From: Mycobacterium florentinum | Lineage (GTDB): Bacteria > Actinomycetota > Actinomycetes > Mycobacteriales > Mycobacteriaceae | Direction of reading: 5' to 3' | Assembly (NCBI RefSeq): GCF_010730355.1 | Contig: NZ_AP022576.1 | Coordinates: forward strand, 4,588,001 to 4,652,000 | DNA length: 64,000 bases | In this document: one piece after another, positions 27,953-38,174 of the stretch | Numbering within the stretch: position 1 is the stretch's first letter | How the letters are laid out: every line of letters starts with the position of its first letter | Position numbers and translations under genes: made by a program | Notes under the pieces: model-generated | What the model saw: only the letters and a program-made list of their open reading frames with translations | Database searches by the model: none | Told to the model about the DNA's origin: nothing

Positions 27953-29029
27953 ATGCATGGAGAAGAAAGCGTGACCGGACCCACCGAGGACTCCGCCGTG
28001 GCAACCGTGGCCGACTGGCCCGAAGGGTTGGCGGCGGTGCTTTGCGGTGCGGTCGACCAGGCCAGGGCGGCTATCGAGGAGTTCAGCGGACCCGACGCGG
28101 TCGGGGATTACCTGGGCGTCAGTTATGAGGACCCGACCGCCGCCACCCACCGATTCTTGGCTCACCTGCCCGGTTACCGCGGGTGGCAGTGGGCTGCCGT
28201 GGTAGCTGCCTACCCGGGTGCCGACCAGGCCACGATCAGCGAGGTTGTGCTGATCCCGGGGCCGACATCGCTGCTCGCGCCCGACTGGGTGCCCTGGGAC
28301 CAGCGGGTGCGAAAAGGGGACTTGAGCCCCGGCGATCTGCTGCCACCGGCTGCGAACGACGAGCGACTGGTTCCCGGTTTCACCTCCAGCGGCGACCCGC
28401 AGGTCGACGAGACCGCCGCCGAAGTCGGGCTGGGCCGGCGTTGGGTGATGGGCCTGTGGGGTCGCGCCGACGCAGCCGAGCGCTGGCACACCGGGGATTA
28501 CGGTCCCGACTCGGCGATGGCACGGTCCACCAAGCGGGTGTGCCGCGACTGCGGCTTCTTCCTGCCGCTGGCGGGATCGCTGGGCGCGATGTTCGGGGTA
28601 TGCGGCAACGAACTGTCCGCCGACGGACACGTCGTCGACAAGCAGTACGGCTGCGGCGCCCATTCCGACACACCGGCGCCCGCGGGCAGCGGGTCGCCCG
28701 CGTACGAGCCCTACGACGACGGCGTCCTCGACGTCATGGATCCGCCGGAGCCCCCGGCGGATCCGCCCGAAACGTCGGCAGATACGACGGAGCCCGCGGC
28801 GGATCCGCCCGAAACGCCGGCGGAGGCGTCCGGGCCGGCCGAAGAGTCGCCCGCGGCGTCGGCGGATTCACCGGAGGAACCCGCCGCGTTCCCCGAGGTC
28901 GTGGCCGAGACGGCCGAAGCGTCCGCGGCGCCGGAGGCTTCCGAAACATCCGAGGCCCCGGCGCAGTCGGCAGCGTCACCCGAAGCTGCTTCGGACGCAC
29001 CGGAATCCGCGACGGACTCGCCCGACTAG
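27953..29029 (+). CDS. DUF3027 protein with long acidic Pro/Ala tail (Rv0877-like)
   Basis: 358 residues. The first about 240 form the DUF3027 region: DWPEGLAAVLCGAVDQARAAI, WQWAAVVAAYPGAD, and a zinc-like pair of Cys motifs, CRDCGFF and VCGNE, plus YGCGAH. The last about 115 residues are low complexity, rich in Pro, Ala, Glu and Ser (PPETPAEASGP), without clear fold. ATG 27953 has GGAG upstream; GTG 27971 is also possible. Ends in CTAG shared with the convergent gene. Function unknown. Confidence 0.85.
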   Translation: MHGEESVTGPTEDSAVATVADWPEGLAAVLCGAVDQARAAIEEFSGPDAVGDYLGVSYEDPTAATHRFLAHLPGYRGWQWAAVVAAYPGADQATISEVVLIPGPTSLLAPDWVPWDQRVRKGDLSPGDLLPPAANDERLVPGFTSSGDPQVDETAAEVGLGRRWVMGLWGRADAAERWHTGDYGPDSAMARSTKRVCRDCGFFLPLAGSLGAMFGVCGNELSADGHVVDKQYGCGAHSDTPAPAGSGSPAYEPYDDGVLDVMDPPEPPADPPETSADTTEPAADPPETPAEASGPAEESPAASADSPEEPAAFPEVVAETAEASAAPEASETSEAPAQSAASPEAASDAPESATDSPD

Positions 29030-29481
29030 CCTTTCTCCGCCGCGGCCTTGATCCTGGCCAGCGAGTCCTTCATCCCCGCGACCGATTCGCGCTCGAAGTT
29101 CGCCGTCCCACCGAACAGCGCGTTCACCGACAGGCGCGAATACGCGCTGACGCCGTTTTCGGCGTGCCTGCTCTCGACTACTCGGGTGCCTTCGCCGTGG
29201 GGCTCGAGCTCATAGGTCCAGACCGTCCGGTTCGTGTCGACCCGGAACGCCAGCTTCTTGTCGGGAATGACCTCGATGACCGTGGCCGTGGTCGGCCAGA
29301 GCATGTGGAAGCGCCGGTTGAGGTTCAGCGTGCGGGTGCCGGGACGCAGCGGTCCGAACGGCTTCATCCAGCGACACCGCGGACTCCATTCGGGCAGGCG
29401 GCGGAAGTCGGAAATCAACGCCCAGACTTTCGCGGCCGGCGCGTCGATGTCGATCTGCGCCTGCAGTAGCATGGCAACCAT
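29026..29481 (-). CDS. SRPBCC/polyketide-cyclase fold protein
   Basis: 151 residues with a START-like hydrophobic-pocket fold: VAMLLQAQIDIDAPAAKVWAL, DFRRLPEWSPRC, then LAFRVDTNRTVWTYELEP and a C-terminal helix. Such proteins bind lipids or aromatic ligands. Start 29481 has GAGGGGAAG close upstream; 29472 is an alternative. It sits where PPE13 (Rv0878c) lies in M. tuberculosis and shares its stop with the DUF3027 gene through CTAG. Confidence 0.83.
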   Translation of the reverse strand: MVAMLLQAQIDIDAPAAKVWALISDFRRLPEWSPRCRWMKPFGPLRPGTRTLNLNRRFHMLWPTTATVIEVIPDKKLAFRVDTNRTVWTYELEPHGEGTRVVESRHAENGVSAYSRLSVNALFGGTANFERESVAGMKDSLARIKAAAEKG

Positions 29482-29500
29482 CGCTTCCCCTCGGCTGCAA

Positions 29501-29776
29501 CTAGTTGGAGTCGAGGAAGGTTTCCATGCCAGTCTGCGCGCCGCGCTCGCCCCGGCGAGCACCGGCGAGCTGCAGCAAGAAGATCGACGTACCCACCACA
29601 CCCGTGCCCAGCCCTGCCAGCGCGACCGGACGCCAACTCTCTAGGGCGGGAACAAGAAATGCGACGGCCACGGCGATCAACCAGCCCACGGCGCCAATCG
29701 TGATGAACGGCCACGCCTGCAGCAGCGCGGGTGGCAGCGGAGGCGGCTCGGGACTCGGGCCAGGTTCGGCGCTCAT
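29501..29776 (-). CDS. small membrane protein, DUF2530-like (Rv0879c)
   Basis: 91 residues. A Pro-rich N-terminus (PGPSPEPPPLPPALL) is followed by two membrane helices: WPFITIGAVGWLIAVAVAFLV and ALAGLGTGVVGTSIFLLQLAG. The tail is short and charged. ATG 29776 is preferred over TTG 29785. It lies 19 bases before the SRPBCC gene, same strand, so likely one transcript. Function unknown. Confidence 0.78.
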   Translation of the reverse strand: MSAEPGPSPEPPPLPPALLQAWPFITIGAVGWLIAVAVAFLVPALESWRPVALAGLGTGVVGTSIFLLQLAGARRGERGAQTGMETFLDSN

Positions 29777-29898
29777 CGCGACCAATCTAACCCGCGGTCC
29801 GTTCAGCTGGCTGCGTCGGCCGTCCAGGCGAATGCGTCGTGCGCCACCCTTCGACGTTTCTAGGCCCGAATTCTCGCGTTCCGATGTAACCTCGCGCC

Positions 29899-30330
29899 AT
29901 GCCTGACAGCGATGCGCGGCTGGCGGCCGACCTGTCGTTGGCGGTCATGCGGCTGGCGCGCCAACTGCGGTTTCGGAATCCGTCCGCTCCGGTGTCGCTC
30001 TCTCAGCTGTCGGCATTGACGACCCTGGCCAACGAAGGCGCGATGACGCCCGGCGCCTTGGCGATTCGCGAACGTGTCCGGCCCCCGTCGATGACCCGGG
30101 TGATCGCGTCGCTCGCCGACGAGGGCTTCGTGGACCGCACCCCACACCCCGTCGACGGCCGGCAGGTGCTGGTGTCGGTCTCCGAGTCCGGAGCCGAATT
30201 GGTCAAAGCGGCCCGGCGCGCCCGTCAGGAGTGGCTCGCCGAGCAGCTCGCGACGCTGGACACCGATAAGCGCGCCACCCTTCGCGAGGCGGCTGACCTG
30301 ATGTTGGCGCTGGTCGACGAAAGCCCGTGA
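29899..30330 (+). CDS. MarR-family transcriptional regulator (Rv0880-like)
   Basis: 143 residues. The winged helix is seen as [40 protein letters not shown] and the wing [20 protein letters not shown]. MarR dimers usually repress and are released by small phenolic or oxidant ligands. First gene of a three-gene overlapping set with an rRNA methyltransferase and a membrane protein; its stop overlaps the next start as GTGA. It is the equivalent of Rv0880. Confidence 0.9.
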   Translation: MPDSDARLAADLSLAVMRLARQLRFRNPSAPVSLSQLSALTTLANEGAMTPGALAIRERVRPPSMTRVIASLADEGFVDRTPHPVDGRQVLVSVSESGAELVKAARRARQEWLAEQLATLDTDKRATLREAADLMLALVDESP

Positions 30331-31151
30331 GCCCGCGCCTGGATGTCCAGGACGTCGATGATCCCGACGACCCGCGGCTCGACGATTTCCGTGACTTGAA
30401 CAGCATCGACCGGCGCCCCGATCTGCCCACCGGTAAAGGCCTGGTGATCGCCGAAGGCGTGCTGGTGGTGCAGCGCATGCTGGCGTCCCGGTTCACGCCG
30501 CACGCCCTGCTCGGCACCGAGCGCCGGCTCGAAGAGCTCACAGACGACCTGATAGGCGCCGGCGCACCGTTCTATCGGACATCCGCCGAGGTCATGGCGC
30601 AGGTGGTCGGCTTCCACCTCAACCGCGGGGTGTTGGCCGCCGCGCGACGGGTTCCCGAGCCGACCGTTGCCCAGCTGGTCGAGGGCGCGCACACGATCGC
30701 CGTGCTGGAAGGTGTCAACGACCACGAGAACCTGGGCTCCATCTTCCGCAACGCGGCGGGGCTGGGCGTGGACGCGGTGGTGTTCGGCAGCGGCTGCGCC
30801 GATCCGCTCTACCGTCGCGCCGTTCGGGTCTCGATGGGACATGCGCTGCTGGTGCCGTATGCCCGGTCCGCGAACTGGCCCGCCGATCTCGGGATGCTGA
30901 AGGGAAACGGATTCCGCCTGCTGGCGATGACGCCGGACGGCGAGGCGTGCGCGCTGGCCGAGGCGATGGCGGCCGCGCGTGACGACCGGGTCGCGGTGCT
31001 GGTTGGCGCCGAAGGCCCCGGTCTGACCCCGGCGACGCTGAGGTTGAGCGACGTGCGGGTACGCATCCCGATGTCACGCGGCACGGACTCGCTCAACGTC
31101 GCGACCGCCGCGGCGTTGGCGTTCTACGAGCGGGTTAGGCTCGGCGCGTGA
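30327..31151 (+). CDS. TrmH/SpoU-family 2'-O-ribose RNA methyltransferase
   Basis: 274 residues, equivalent of Rv0881. An N-terminal substrate-binding domain ([15 protein letters not shown]) precedes the SPOUT knot: [41 protein letters not shown] and [18 protein letters not shown]. The last two are the SAM-binding trefoil motifs. It should methylate a ribose 2'-OH in rRNA or tRNA; the site is unknown. Starts with GTG inside the MarR stop. Confidence 0.92.
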   Translation: MSPRLDVQDVDDPDDPRLDDFRDLNSIDRRPDLPTGKGLVIAEGVLVVQRMLASRFTPHALLGTERRLEELTDDLIGAGAPFYRTSAEVMAQVVGFHLNRGVLAAARRVPEPTVAQLVEGAHTIAVLEGVNDHENLGSIFRNAAGLGVDAVVFGSGCADPLYRRAVRVSMGHALLVPYARSANWPADLGMLKGNGFRLLAMTPDGEACALAEAMAAARDDRVAVLVGAEGPGLTPATLRLSDVRVRIPMSRGTDSLNVATAAALAFYERVRLGA

Positions 31152-31435
31152 ACGACAAACTCGGCCAGACCACCCAATCTGTGCCCTGGGCAACGGGTTT
31201 GACGGTCGCGGGGTTTGTCGCCGCGGTAACCGGCGCCGCGGTTGTGGTGCTCAGTCTCGGTCTGGTCCGGGTGCATCCACTGTTGGCGGTCGGGCTCAAT
31301 GTGGTCGCGGCGGGAGGACTGGCACCGACGATGTGGGGGTGGCGGCGCACCCCGGTGCTGCGCTGGTTCGTGCTGGGCGCGGGAGTGGGCGTGACGATCG
31401 CGTGGGTGGCGCTGCTCGCGATAACCCTGTCGTAG
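31148..31435 (+). CDS. small membrane protein (Rv0882-like)
   Basis: 95 residues with about three membrane helices: WATGLTVAGFVAAVTGAAVVVLS, PLLAVGLNVVAAGGLAPTMWG and WFVLGAGVGVTIAWVALLAI. I recall it as a DUF2537-type protein, not certain. GTG start overlaps the methyltransferase stop. Its TAG is directly followed by the CTA stop of the convergent sepH. Confidence 0.78.
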   Translation: MNDKLGQTTQSVPWATGLTVAGFVAAVTGAAVVVLSLGLVRVHPLLAVGLNVVAAGGLAPTMWGWRRTPVLRWFVLGAGVGVTIAWVALLAITLS

Positions 31436-32221
31436 CTAGCGCTGTCCGCCCGAGCGCACTCCGAGCAACACGTCCTCCCAGGCCGGAATGACGGGCTTGC
31501 CGCGGCGGCTGTGTACGGGCTGCTCCGGCCGTGGGGCCGCGGCCGGCTCCACGGACTCGGTGACGGCCACCGGCTCCGCTGCGGGCGCCTCGAAAGCGAC
31601 ATGGGCCACCCGGGCAAGCGGCCGCAGCGGACGCTCGAAGTCCGGGTCGATCAGCTCGCTGGCCCCGTCGTCGATCGCGGTGACGGTTCCACCGTGCGCG
31701 CCCGGGATGAAGCAAAAATGCGCCAGGTTGTCGGAGCGGCCAACCTTCCAGGCCAGCTGCACGGTCCAGCGGTTGTCCTCGTTGCGCCAGGCATCCCAGC
31801 TGAGTCCGCTGTGGTCCAGGCCGCGGGTGACCATCGCCGCGCAGACCGTCTCCAGCAGGGTCATCACCGCCGGCCCATCGGCGAGCATGGGGTGCGCGGC
31901 GGTTGCCAGCTCGGCGGCGCGGTAGCGCTCCAGCAACACCGGGTGGGCGAAGCGGCGGACCCGCGACAGGTCTGAGCCCGACGCCGCTGCCACCTGCTCG
32001 ACGGAGGCCCCGGCCCGGATCTTGGCCTGAATCTCCTTGGGGCTCAGCATGTTGGTGACTTCGATGTCGAGGTGCGGTTGATCGGGCGGCGCCGCTTGCT
32101 TGCGCACCAGGTCTTGCAGTCGATCGTCGGCCGCCAGCTTGTATTGCTCAGCAGGGTCGTCACCCTCGCAGATGATGTATTTGCTGTCGGCGTCGAGCCC
32201 AACCACTTTGAGTTCCCGCAT
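31436..32221 (-). CDS. sepH: cell-division protein SepH (DUF3071)
   Basis: 261 residues. SepH binds FtsZ and promotes ring assembly in actinobacteria. The N-terminal domain contains the helix-turn-helix-like MLSPKEIQAKIRAGASVEQV and SGSDLSRVRRFAHPVLLER. The middle has the conserved WTVQLAWKVGRSDNLAHF. The C-terminal tail is variable, with a conserved end GKPVIPAWEDVLLGVRS that may be the FtsZ-binding or regulatory tip. Equivalent of Rv0883c. It lies downstream of serC, same strand, with about 120 bases between. Confidence 0.9.
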   Translation of the reverse strand: MRELKVVGLDADSKYIICEGDDPAEQYKLAADDRLQDLVRKQAAPPDQPHLDIEVTNMLSPKEIQAKIRAGASVEQVAAASGSDLSRVRRFAHPVLLERYRAAELATAAHPMLADGPAVMTLLETVCAAMVTRGLDHSGLSWDAWRNEDNRWTVQLAWKVGRSDNLAHFCFIPGAHGGTVTAIDDGASELIDPDFERPLRPLARVAHVAFEAPAAEPVAVTESVEPAAAPRPEQPVHSRRGKPVIPAWEDVLLGVRSGGQR

Positions 32222-32344
32222 GGCTTCTCCTCGCGAGCTTTGTGCAGGTCAGCGACGACCCGTCACTGTGCCGCACTCTAGTCCAGCTAACGCCCACAAC
32301 CTGTGCTGACACGCTGGGCGGTTTGCGCGCCGGTGGCCGGCGGG

Positions 32345-33535
<1,191 letters not shown>

Positions 33536-33560
33536 TCAGCAGGTGACAACGGCCGTTTGA

Positions 33561-33576
33561 TGTGATCTAGACCACA
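33561..33576. promoter_or_regulatory. CRP-like site between serC and the diiron protein gene
   Basis: TGTGATCTAGACCACA fits the CRP consensus TGTGAN6TCACA at nine of ten positions. It lies about 100 bases from the serC start and 122 from the divergent gene. CRP (Rv3676) binding between serC and Rv0885 is reported in M. tuberculosis, as I recall. Repeats of ctggtca at 33592 and 33621, and ggtacc at 33634 and 33643, lie nearer the divergent gene. Confidence 0.6.
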
Positions 33577-33697
33577 TAATACCGGTGACCACTGGTCAGA
33601 CAACAGTGTTCCCGATTGCTCTGGTCAATTCCCGGTACCTGCGGTACCGTTTAGACATCTGACGTCCAAATGTAAACCTCGTTGGGGAGGCTTGGAT

Positions 33698-34723
33698 ATG
33701 GCTAGGACGCGAATGGTCCGGCGCTGGCGCAAGAAGATGGAAGTGCGCGACGACGCCGATTACGTGAAGATGCTCGCCACACTGTCTGAGGGGTCTGTGC
33801 GGCGCAACTTCAACCCGTACACCGACATCGATTGGGAGTCACCGGAGTTCGCCGTCACCGAGAACGACCCTCGGTGGATTCTCCCGGCGACCGACCCGCT
33901 GGGTCGCCACCCCTGGTATCAGGCCCAGCCCGAAGAGCGCCAGATCCAGATCGGCATGTGGCGGCAGGCGAACGTGGCCAAGGTGGGCCTGCACTTCGAG
34001 TCGATCCTGATCCGCGGCCTGATGAACTACACGTTCTGGGTACCGAACGGATCCCCCGAGTATCGGTACTGCTTGCACGAATCGGTTGAAGAGTGCAACC
34101 ACACCATGATGTTCCAGGAGATGGTCAACCGCATCGGCGCCGACGTCCCGGGCATGCCGCGGGTGCTGAAGTGGCTCTCGCCGGCGGTTCCGCTGGCGGC
34201 CGGGCCGTTGCCGGTCGCGTTCTTCATCGGGGTACTGGCCGGTGAGGAGCCCATCGACCACACGCAGAAAAACGTTCTGCGCGAAGGCAAATCGCTGCAC
34301 CCGATCATGGAACGGGTGATGGCGATCCACGTGGCCGAGGAAGCGCGGCACATCTCGTTCGCGCACGAATTCCTGCGCAAGCGTTTGCCGGAATTGACCA
34401 AGAGGCAACGGTTCTGGACCGCGTTGTACCTGCCGCTGACCATGAAGCTGCTGTGCCGGGCAATTGTGGTGCCGCCCAAGTCCTTCTGGCGCGAGTTCGA
34501 GATCCCGCGTGAAGTCAAGAAGGAACTGTTCTTCCGGTCGCCGGAGTCGCGCAAGTGGCTGTCCGACATGTTTGGCGATGTGCGGATGCTGGCCTACGAC
34601 ACCGGCTTGATGGAAAACCGCTCCGCGCGGCTGATGTGGCGGATCTGCAAGATCAACGGCAAGCCGTCTCGCTACCGCAGCGAGCCGCAGCGCCAGCACC
34701 TGTCCGCTGTCCCGGCCGCGTAA
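33698..34723 (+). CDS. AurF-like diiron oxygenase-fold protein (Rv0885-like)
   Basis: 341 residues. Two helix-borne metal motifs fit a ferritin-like diiron centre: ESVEECNHTMMFQE and VAEEARHISFAHEF. Such proteins use oxygen; AurF is an N-oxygenase, others are hydroxylases. The substrate is unknown. ATG 33698 with GGGGAGG upstream is chosen; TTG 33692 is less likely. Ends 17 bases before the ferredoxin reductase gene, which could supply electrons; this is inference from operon layout. Confidence 0.87.
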   Translation: MARTRMVRRWRKKMEVRDDADYVKMLATLSEGSVRRNFNPYTDIDWESPEFAVTENDPRWILPATDPLGRHPWYQAQPEERQIQIGMWRQANVAKVGLHFESILIRGLMNYTFWVPNGSPEYRYCLHESVEECNHTMMFQEMVNRIGADVPGMPRVLKWLSPAVPLAAGPLPVAFFIGVLAGEEPIDHTQKNVLREGKSLHPIMERVMAIHVAEEARHISFAHEFLRKRLPELTKRQRFWTALYLPLTMKLLCRAIVVPPKSFWREFEIPREVKKELFFRSPESRKWLSDMFGDVRMLAYDTGLMENRSARLMWRICKINGKPSRYRSEPQRQHLSAVPAA

Positions 34724-34740
34724 CTGCCGCGAGTTCCTTT

Positions 34741-36423
34741 ATGCCGCACGTTATTACCCAGTCGTGCTGTAACGACGGGTCCTGTGTCTTCGCCTGTCCG
34801 GTGAATTGCATTCACCCGTCACCCGATGAGCCGGGGTTCGCGACGACCGAGATGCTCTACATCGATCCGGCCGCGTGCGTGGATTGCGGTGCATGTGTGA
34901 GCGCCTGCCCGGTGGGCGCGATCGCGCCCGATAACCGGCTGGAAAACAAGCAGCTGCCGTTCGTCGAGATCAACGCCGCGTTCTACCCGGAGCGACCGGC
35001 CGACGTGAAGCTGCCGCCGACGTCGAAGCTGGCGCCGGTGATCCCGGCCGCCGAGGTGCATGCCCGCCGTTGGCCGCTGACCGTCGCCATCGTCGGGTCG
35101 GGGCCGGCGGCGATGTATGCCGCCGACGAGCTGCTCACCCAGCACGGCGTGCGGGTCAACGTCTTCGAAAAGCTGCCCACACCTTACGGTTTGGTGCGCG
35201 CCGGGGTGGCCCCCGATCACCAGAACACCAAGAAGGTCACCCAGCTCTTCGACCGGGTCTCGCGGCATCGCCACTTCCGCTTCTATCTGAACGTCGAGGT
35301 CGGCAAGCACCTGAGTCACGCCGAGTTGCTGGCGCATCACCACGCCGTGCTGTACGCGGTGGGTGCGCCCGACGACCGCCGGCTCGACATCGACGGCATG
35401 GGCCTACCGGGCACCGGCACCGCCACCGAGCACGTCGCGTGGATCAACGGTCATCCCGACTTCTACGATCTGCCAGTCGATCTCAGCCACGAGCGGGTGG
35501 TGATCATCGGCAACGGCAACGTCGCCCTGGACGTCGCTCGCGTGCTCACGGCGGACCCGGAAGGCCTGGCCCGAACCGACATCTCCGACCGCGCACTCGC
35601 GGCGCTACGGAACTCCGCGGTTCGCGAGGTCGTCATCGCCGCGCGGCGCAGCCCCGCAGACTCGGCGTTCACCCTGCCCGAATTGATCGGCCTCACCGGC
35701 GCTTCCGACGTCGTGCTCGAACCCGGCGTCCGCGATCTGGTGGCGCGCGATCTCGCGACCGCCTCGGACACGTTGACCCGCAACAAGCTCAAGATCCTGA
35801 GCGAGCTCGGCGACGCGTCGGTGCCGGGACCTCGCCCGCGCATCCGGCTCGCCTATCAGCTCACGCCCGCCCGCGTGCTGGGTGAGCAGCGCGCCACCGG
35901 GGTGGAATTCTCGATCACCGGCACCGAAGACATGCACCGGATTGATGCGGGTCTGGTGCTGACGTCGATTGGCTACCGCGGCAAGCCGATTCGCGATCTC
36001 CCGTTCGACGAGTCGACGTCGGTCGTTCCAAACGACGGCGGCCGCGTCGTCGAACCCGGCTCCGGCCGGCCGGTAACCGGGGCCTACGTCGCGGGGTGGA
36101 TCAAGCGCGGCCCGACGGGATTCATCGGCACCAACAAGTCCTGCTCGTTCCAGACGGTCCAGGCCTTGGTCGCCGATTACAACGCCGGCACGCTGACCGA
36201 CCCGGTGACCAAGCCGGACGGATTGGACCAGTTCGTGCATGCCCGCCAACCCCACGTCGTCGACTCCGCGGGATGGGCCGCCATCGATGCCGCCGAGATC
36301 GCCCGGGGCATCGACGACGGCCGACCGCGCAACAAGTTCGCCGACGTCGCCGACATGCTCGCGGCCGCGGCGACCGCGCCACCGGCGCCGAAGCGCCGGC
36401 TGCTGGCGCGGCTGCTCGGTTAG
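34741..36423 (+). CDS. fprB: ferredoxin/ferredoxin-NADP reductase FprB
   Basis: 560 residues, equivalent of Rv0886. An N-terminal 7Fe/8Fe ferredoxin domain is seen: CCNDGSCVFACPVNCIHP and CVDCGACVSACPVGAI. An adrenodoxin-reductase-like half follows: FAD motif VAIVGSGPAAMYAADEL, NADP motif VVIIGNGNVALDVARVL, and GWIKRGPTGFIGTNK. It transfers electrons between NADPH and an iron-sulfur carrier. ATG 34741; the upstream gene ends 17 bases before, so they are co-transcribed. Confidence 0.95.
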   Translation: MPHVITQSCCNDGSCVFACPVNCIHPSPDEPGFATTEMLYIDPAACVDCGACVSACPVGAIAPDNRLENKQLPFVEINAAFYPERPADVKLPPTSKLAPVIPAAEVHARRWPLTVAIVGSGPAAMYAADELLTQHGVRVNVFEKLPTPYGLVRAGVAPDHQNTKKVTQLFDRVSRHRHFRFYLNVEVGKHLSHAELLAHHHAVLYAVGAPDDRRLDIDGMGLPGTGTATEHVAWINGHPDFYDLPVDLSHERVVIIGNGNVALDVARVLTADPEGLARTDISDRALAALRNSAVREVVIAARRSPADSAFTLPELIGLTGASDVVLEPGVRDLVARDLATASDTLTRNKLKILSELGDASVPGPRPRIRLAYQLTPARVLGEQRATGVEFSITGTEDMHRIDAGLVLTSIGYRGKPIRDLPFDESTSVVPNDGGRVVEPGSGRPVTGAYVAGWIKRGPTGFIGTNKSCSFQTVQALVADYNAGTLTDPVTKPDGLDQFVHARQPHVVDSAGWAAIDAAEIARGIDDGRPRNKFADVADMLAAAATAPPAPKRRLLARLLG

Positions 36424-36879
36424 CTACCGGCTAGCGCCGGACATCGCCGCTTGGATCTCCTCCGGGCTGACCTCGCGCACCGGCTGGCCCAGCGACCAGC
36501 GGTGGCCGAACGGGTCGGCGACCACGCCGTAGCGGTCACCCCAGAATTGATCCTGCAACGGCGCCACCACCGTCGCGCCCGCGTCCACCGCCCGTTGGTA
36601 CTTCGTGTCGACGTCGGTGACCGTGAGGTGGATGGTCACCGGAGTGCCGCCCAGTGACTTGGGCGTCATCGATTTGCCCCCACAGGTCTCCGGGAAGTCA
36701 TCGTTGAGCATGACGTTAAAGCCGTTGATCCGGACCGCGGCGTTGACCAGCCTGCCGTCCGGGCCTGGCACGCGGCCCAGCTCCTCGGCGCCGAAAGCCT
36801 TGACGTAGAAGTCGATTGCCGCCGCGGCGTTGTCCACGACGAGGTGTGGGATGACTGCGGGTTCGATGTTGATGGCCAT
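36424..36879 (-). CDS. VOC/glyoxalase-fold (PhnB-like) protein
   Basis: 151 residues, equivalent of Rv0887c. The vicinal oxygen chelate fold has the beta-alpha-beta start PHLVVDNAAAAIDFYVKAFGAEE and end WGDRYGVVADPFGHRWSL. Conserved metal ligands are partly visible (H in the first strand, and the C-terminal E is not clear), so it may not be an enzyme. Start ATG 36879 has AAGGAG upstream. Its CTA stop abuts the fprB stop. Confidence 0.86.
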   Translation of the reverse strand: MAINIEPAVIPHLVVDNAAAAIDFYVKAFGAEELGRVPGPDGRLVNAAVRINGFNVMLNDDFPETCGGKSMTPKSLGGTPVTIHLTVTDVDTKYQRAVDAGATVVAPLQDQFWGDRYGVVADPFGHRWSLGQPVREVSPEEIQAAMSGASR

Positions 36880-37006
36880 TGGGGTCTCCTTGCTGTCGGG
36901 TCGCGCGCCAGCCCCGGCTGGGGATTGGCTCACGGTTATTGACTGCGCGCGCGACGCAAAGTCATCGCGGCGAGACCCATTCAAACGCCGGGCACCGACA
37001 AGTGGG

Positions 37007-38128
37007 TTAAGCGTGGCTGAGCACCCGGTCCCAGCCTTCGACGGATTCCGGGCTGCGCGGGGCCGGCCCCACGTAGATGGCCGAGGGGCGCACCAGCTTG
37101 CCGAGCCGCTTCTGCTCGAGAATGTGCGCACACCACCCCGCGGTGCGCCCGCAGGTGAACATCGCCGGCATCATGTTGGCCGGTACCTCGGCAAAGTCCA
37201 GGATCACCGCGGCCCAGAACTCGACGTTGGTCTCGATGGCCCGGTCCGGGCGGCGTTCCCGCAGCTCGGCCAGGGCGGCCTGCTCGAGCGCGACCGCGAC
37301 CTCGTGGCGCGGCGCGCCCAGCCGCTCGGCGGTCGCGCGCAGTACTCGGGCCCGCGGGTCTTCCGCGCGGTAGACCCGGTGCCCGAAGCCCATCAGCTTG
37401 TCGCCGCTGTCCAGGATTTTCTTGACCAGGCCGCGCGCGTCGCCGGTGCGCTCGACCTCTTCGATCATCGGCAGCACGCGGGCCGGCGCGCCGCCGTGCA
37501 GCGGCCCACTCATCGCACCGATCGCACCGGACAGCGATGCGGCCACGTCGGCACCGGTGGACGCGATCACCCGCGCGGTGAAGGTCGACGCGTTCATGCC
37601 GTGCTCGGCGGCCGACACCCAGTAGGCGTCGATGGCCTCGACGTGCCTGGGGTCGGGTTCACCTTGCCAGCGGGTCATGAAACGTGCTGTGACCGTTTGG
37701 CATTCGTCGATAACCCGTTGCGGAATAGCCGGCTGGTAGATGCCGCGCGCGGATTGGGCCACGTAGGACAGCGCCATCACCGATGCCCGGGCCAGTTGGT
37801 CGCGGGCGGTGGCCTCGTCGGTGTCGAGCAGCGGCTTGTACCCCCAGATCGGGGCCAGCATCGCCAGCCCCGCCTGCACGTCGACCCGCACGTCGCCGGT
37901 GTGGATCGGCAGCGGGAACGGCTCGGCGGGCGGCAAACCGTGGCCGAACCTACCGTCGACCAGCAGAGCCCAGACATCGCCGAACGTCACCTGCTGATTC
38001 ACCAGGTCTTGGATGTCGACGCCGCGGTAACGCAGCGCGCCGCCGTCCTTATCCGGCTCGGCGATCTCGGTGGTGAAGGCGACGACGCCTTCGAGACCGG
38101 GGACAAAATTTTCCGGGACCACAGACAT
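37007..38128 (-). CDS. citA: citrate synthase 2
   Basis: 373-residue citrate synthase, equivalent of Rv0889c. Catalytic residues are seen in LHGGAPARVL, the motif GFGHRVYRAEDPRAR (His), and a C-terminal Asp-containing segment (RPDRAIETNVEFWAAVILDF). It condenses oxaloacetate and acetyl-CoA. The other citrate synthase, gltA2, lies 0.9 kb away. It is divergent from pdxH across a 44-bp palindrome. Confidence 0.93.
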   Translation of the reverse strand: MSVVPENFVPGLEGVVAFTTEIAEPDKDGGALRYRGVDIQDLVNQQVTFGDVWALLVDGRFGHGLPPAEPFPLPIHTGDVRVDVQAGLAMLAPIWGYKPLLDTDEATARDQLARASVMALSYVAQSARGIYQPAIPQRVIDECQTVTARFMTRWQGEPDPRHVEAIDAYWVSAAEHGMNASTFTARVIASTGADVAASLSGAIGAMSGPLHGGAPARVLPMIEEVERTGDARGLVKKILDSGDKLMGFGHRVYRAEDPRARVLRATAERLGAPRHEVAVALEQAALAELRERRPDRAIETNVEFWAAVILDFAEVPANMMPAMFTCGRTAGWCAHILEQKRLGKLVRPSAIYVGPAPRSPESVEGWDRVLSHA

Positions 38129-38174
38129 AGGAAAATTCTTGCACCTCGGAGTTTTGCCGACGCTACCGGCCGGT

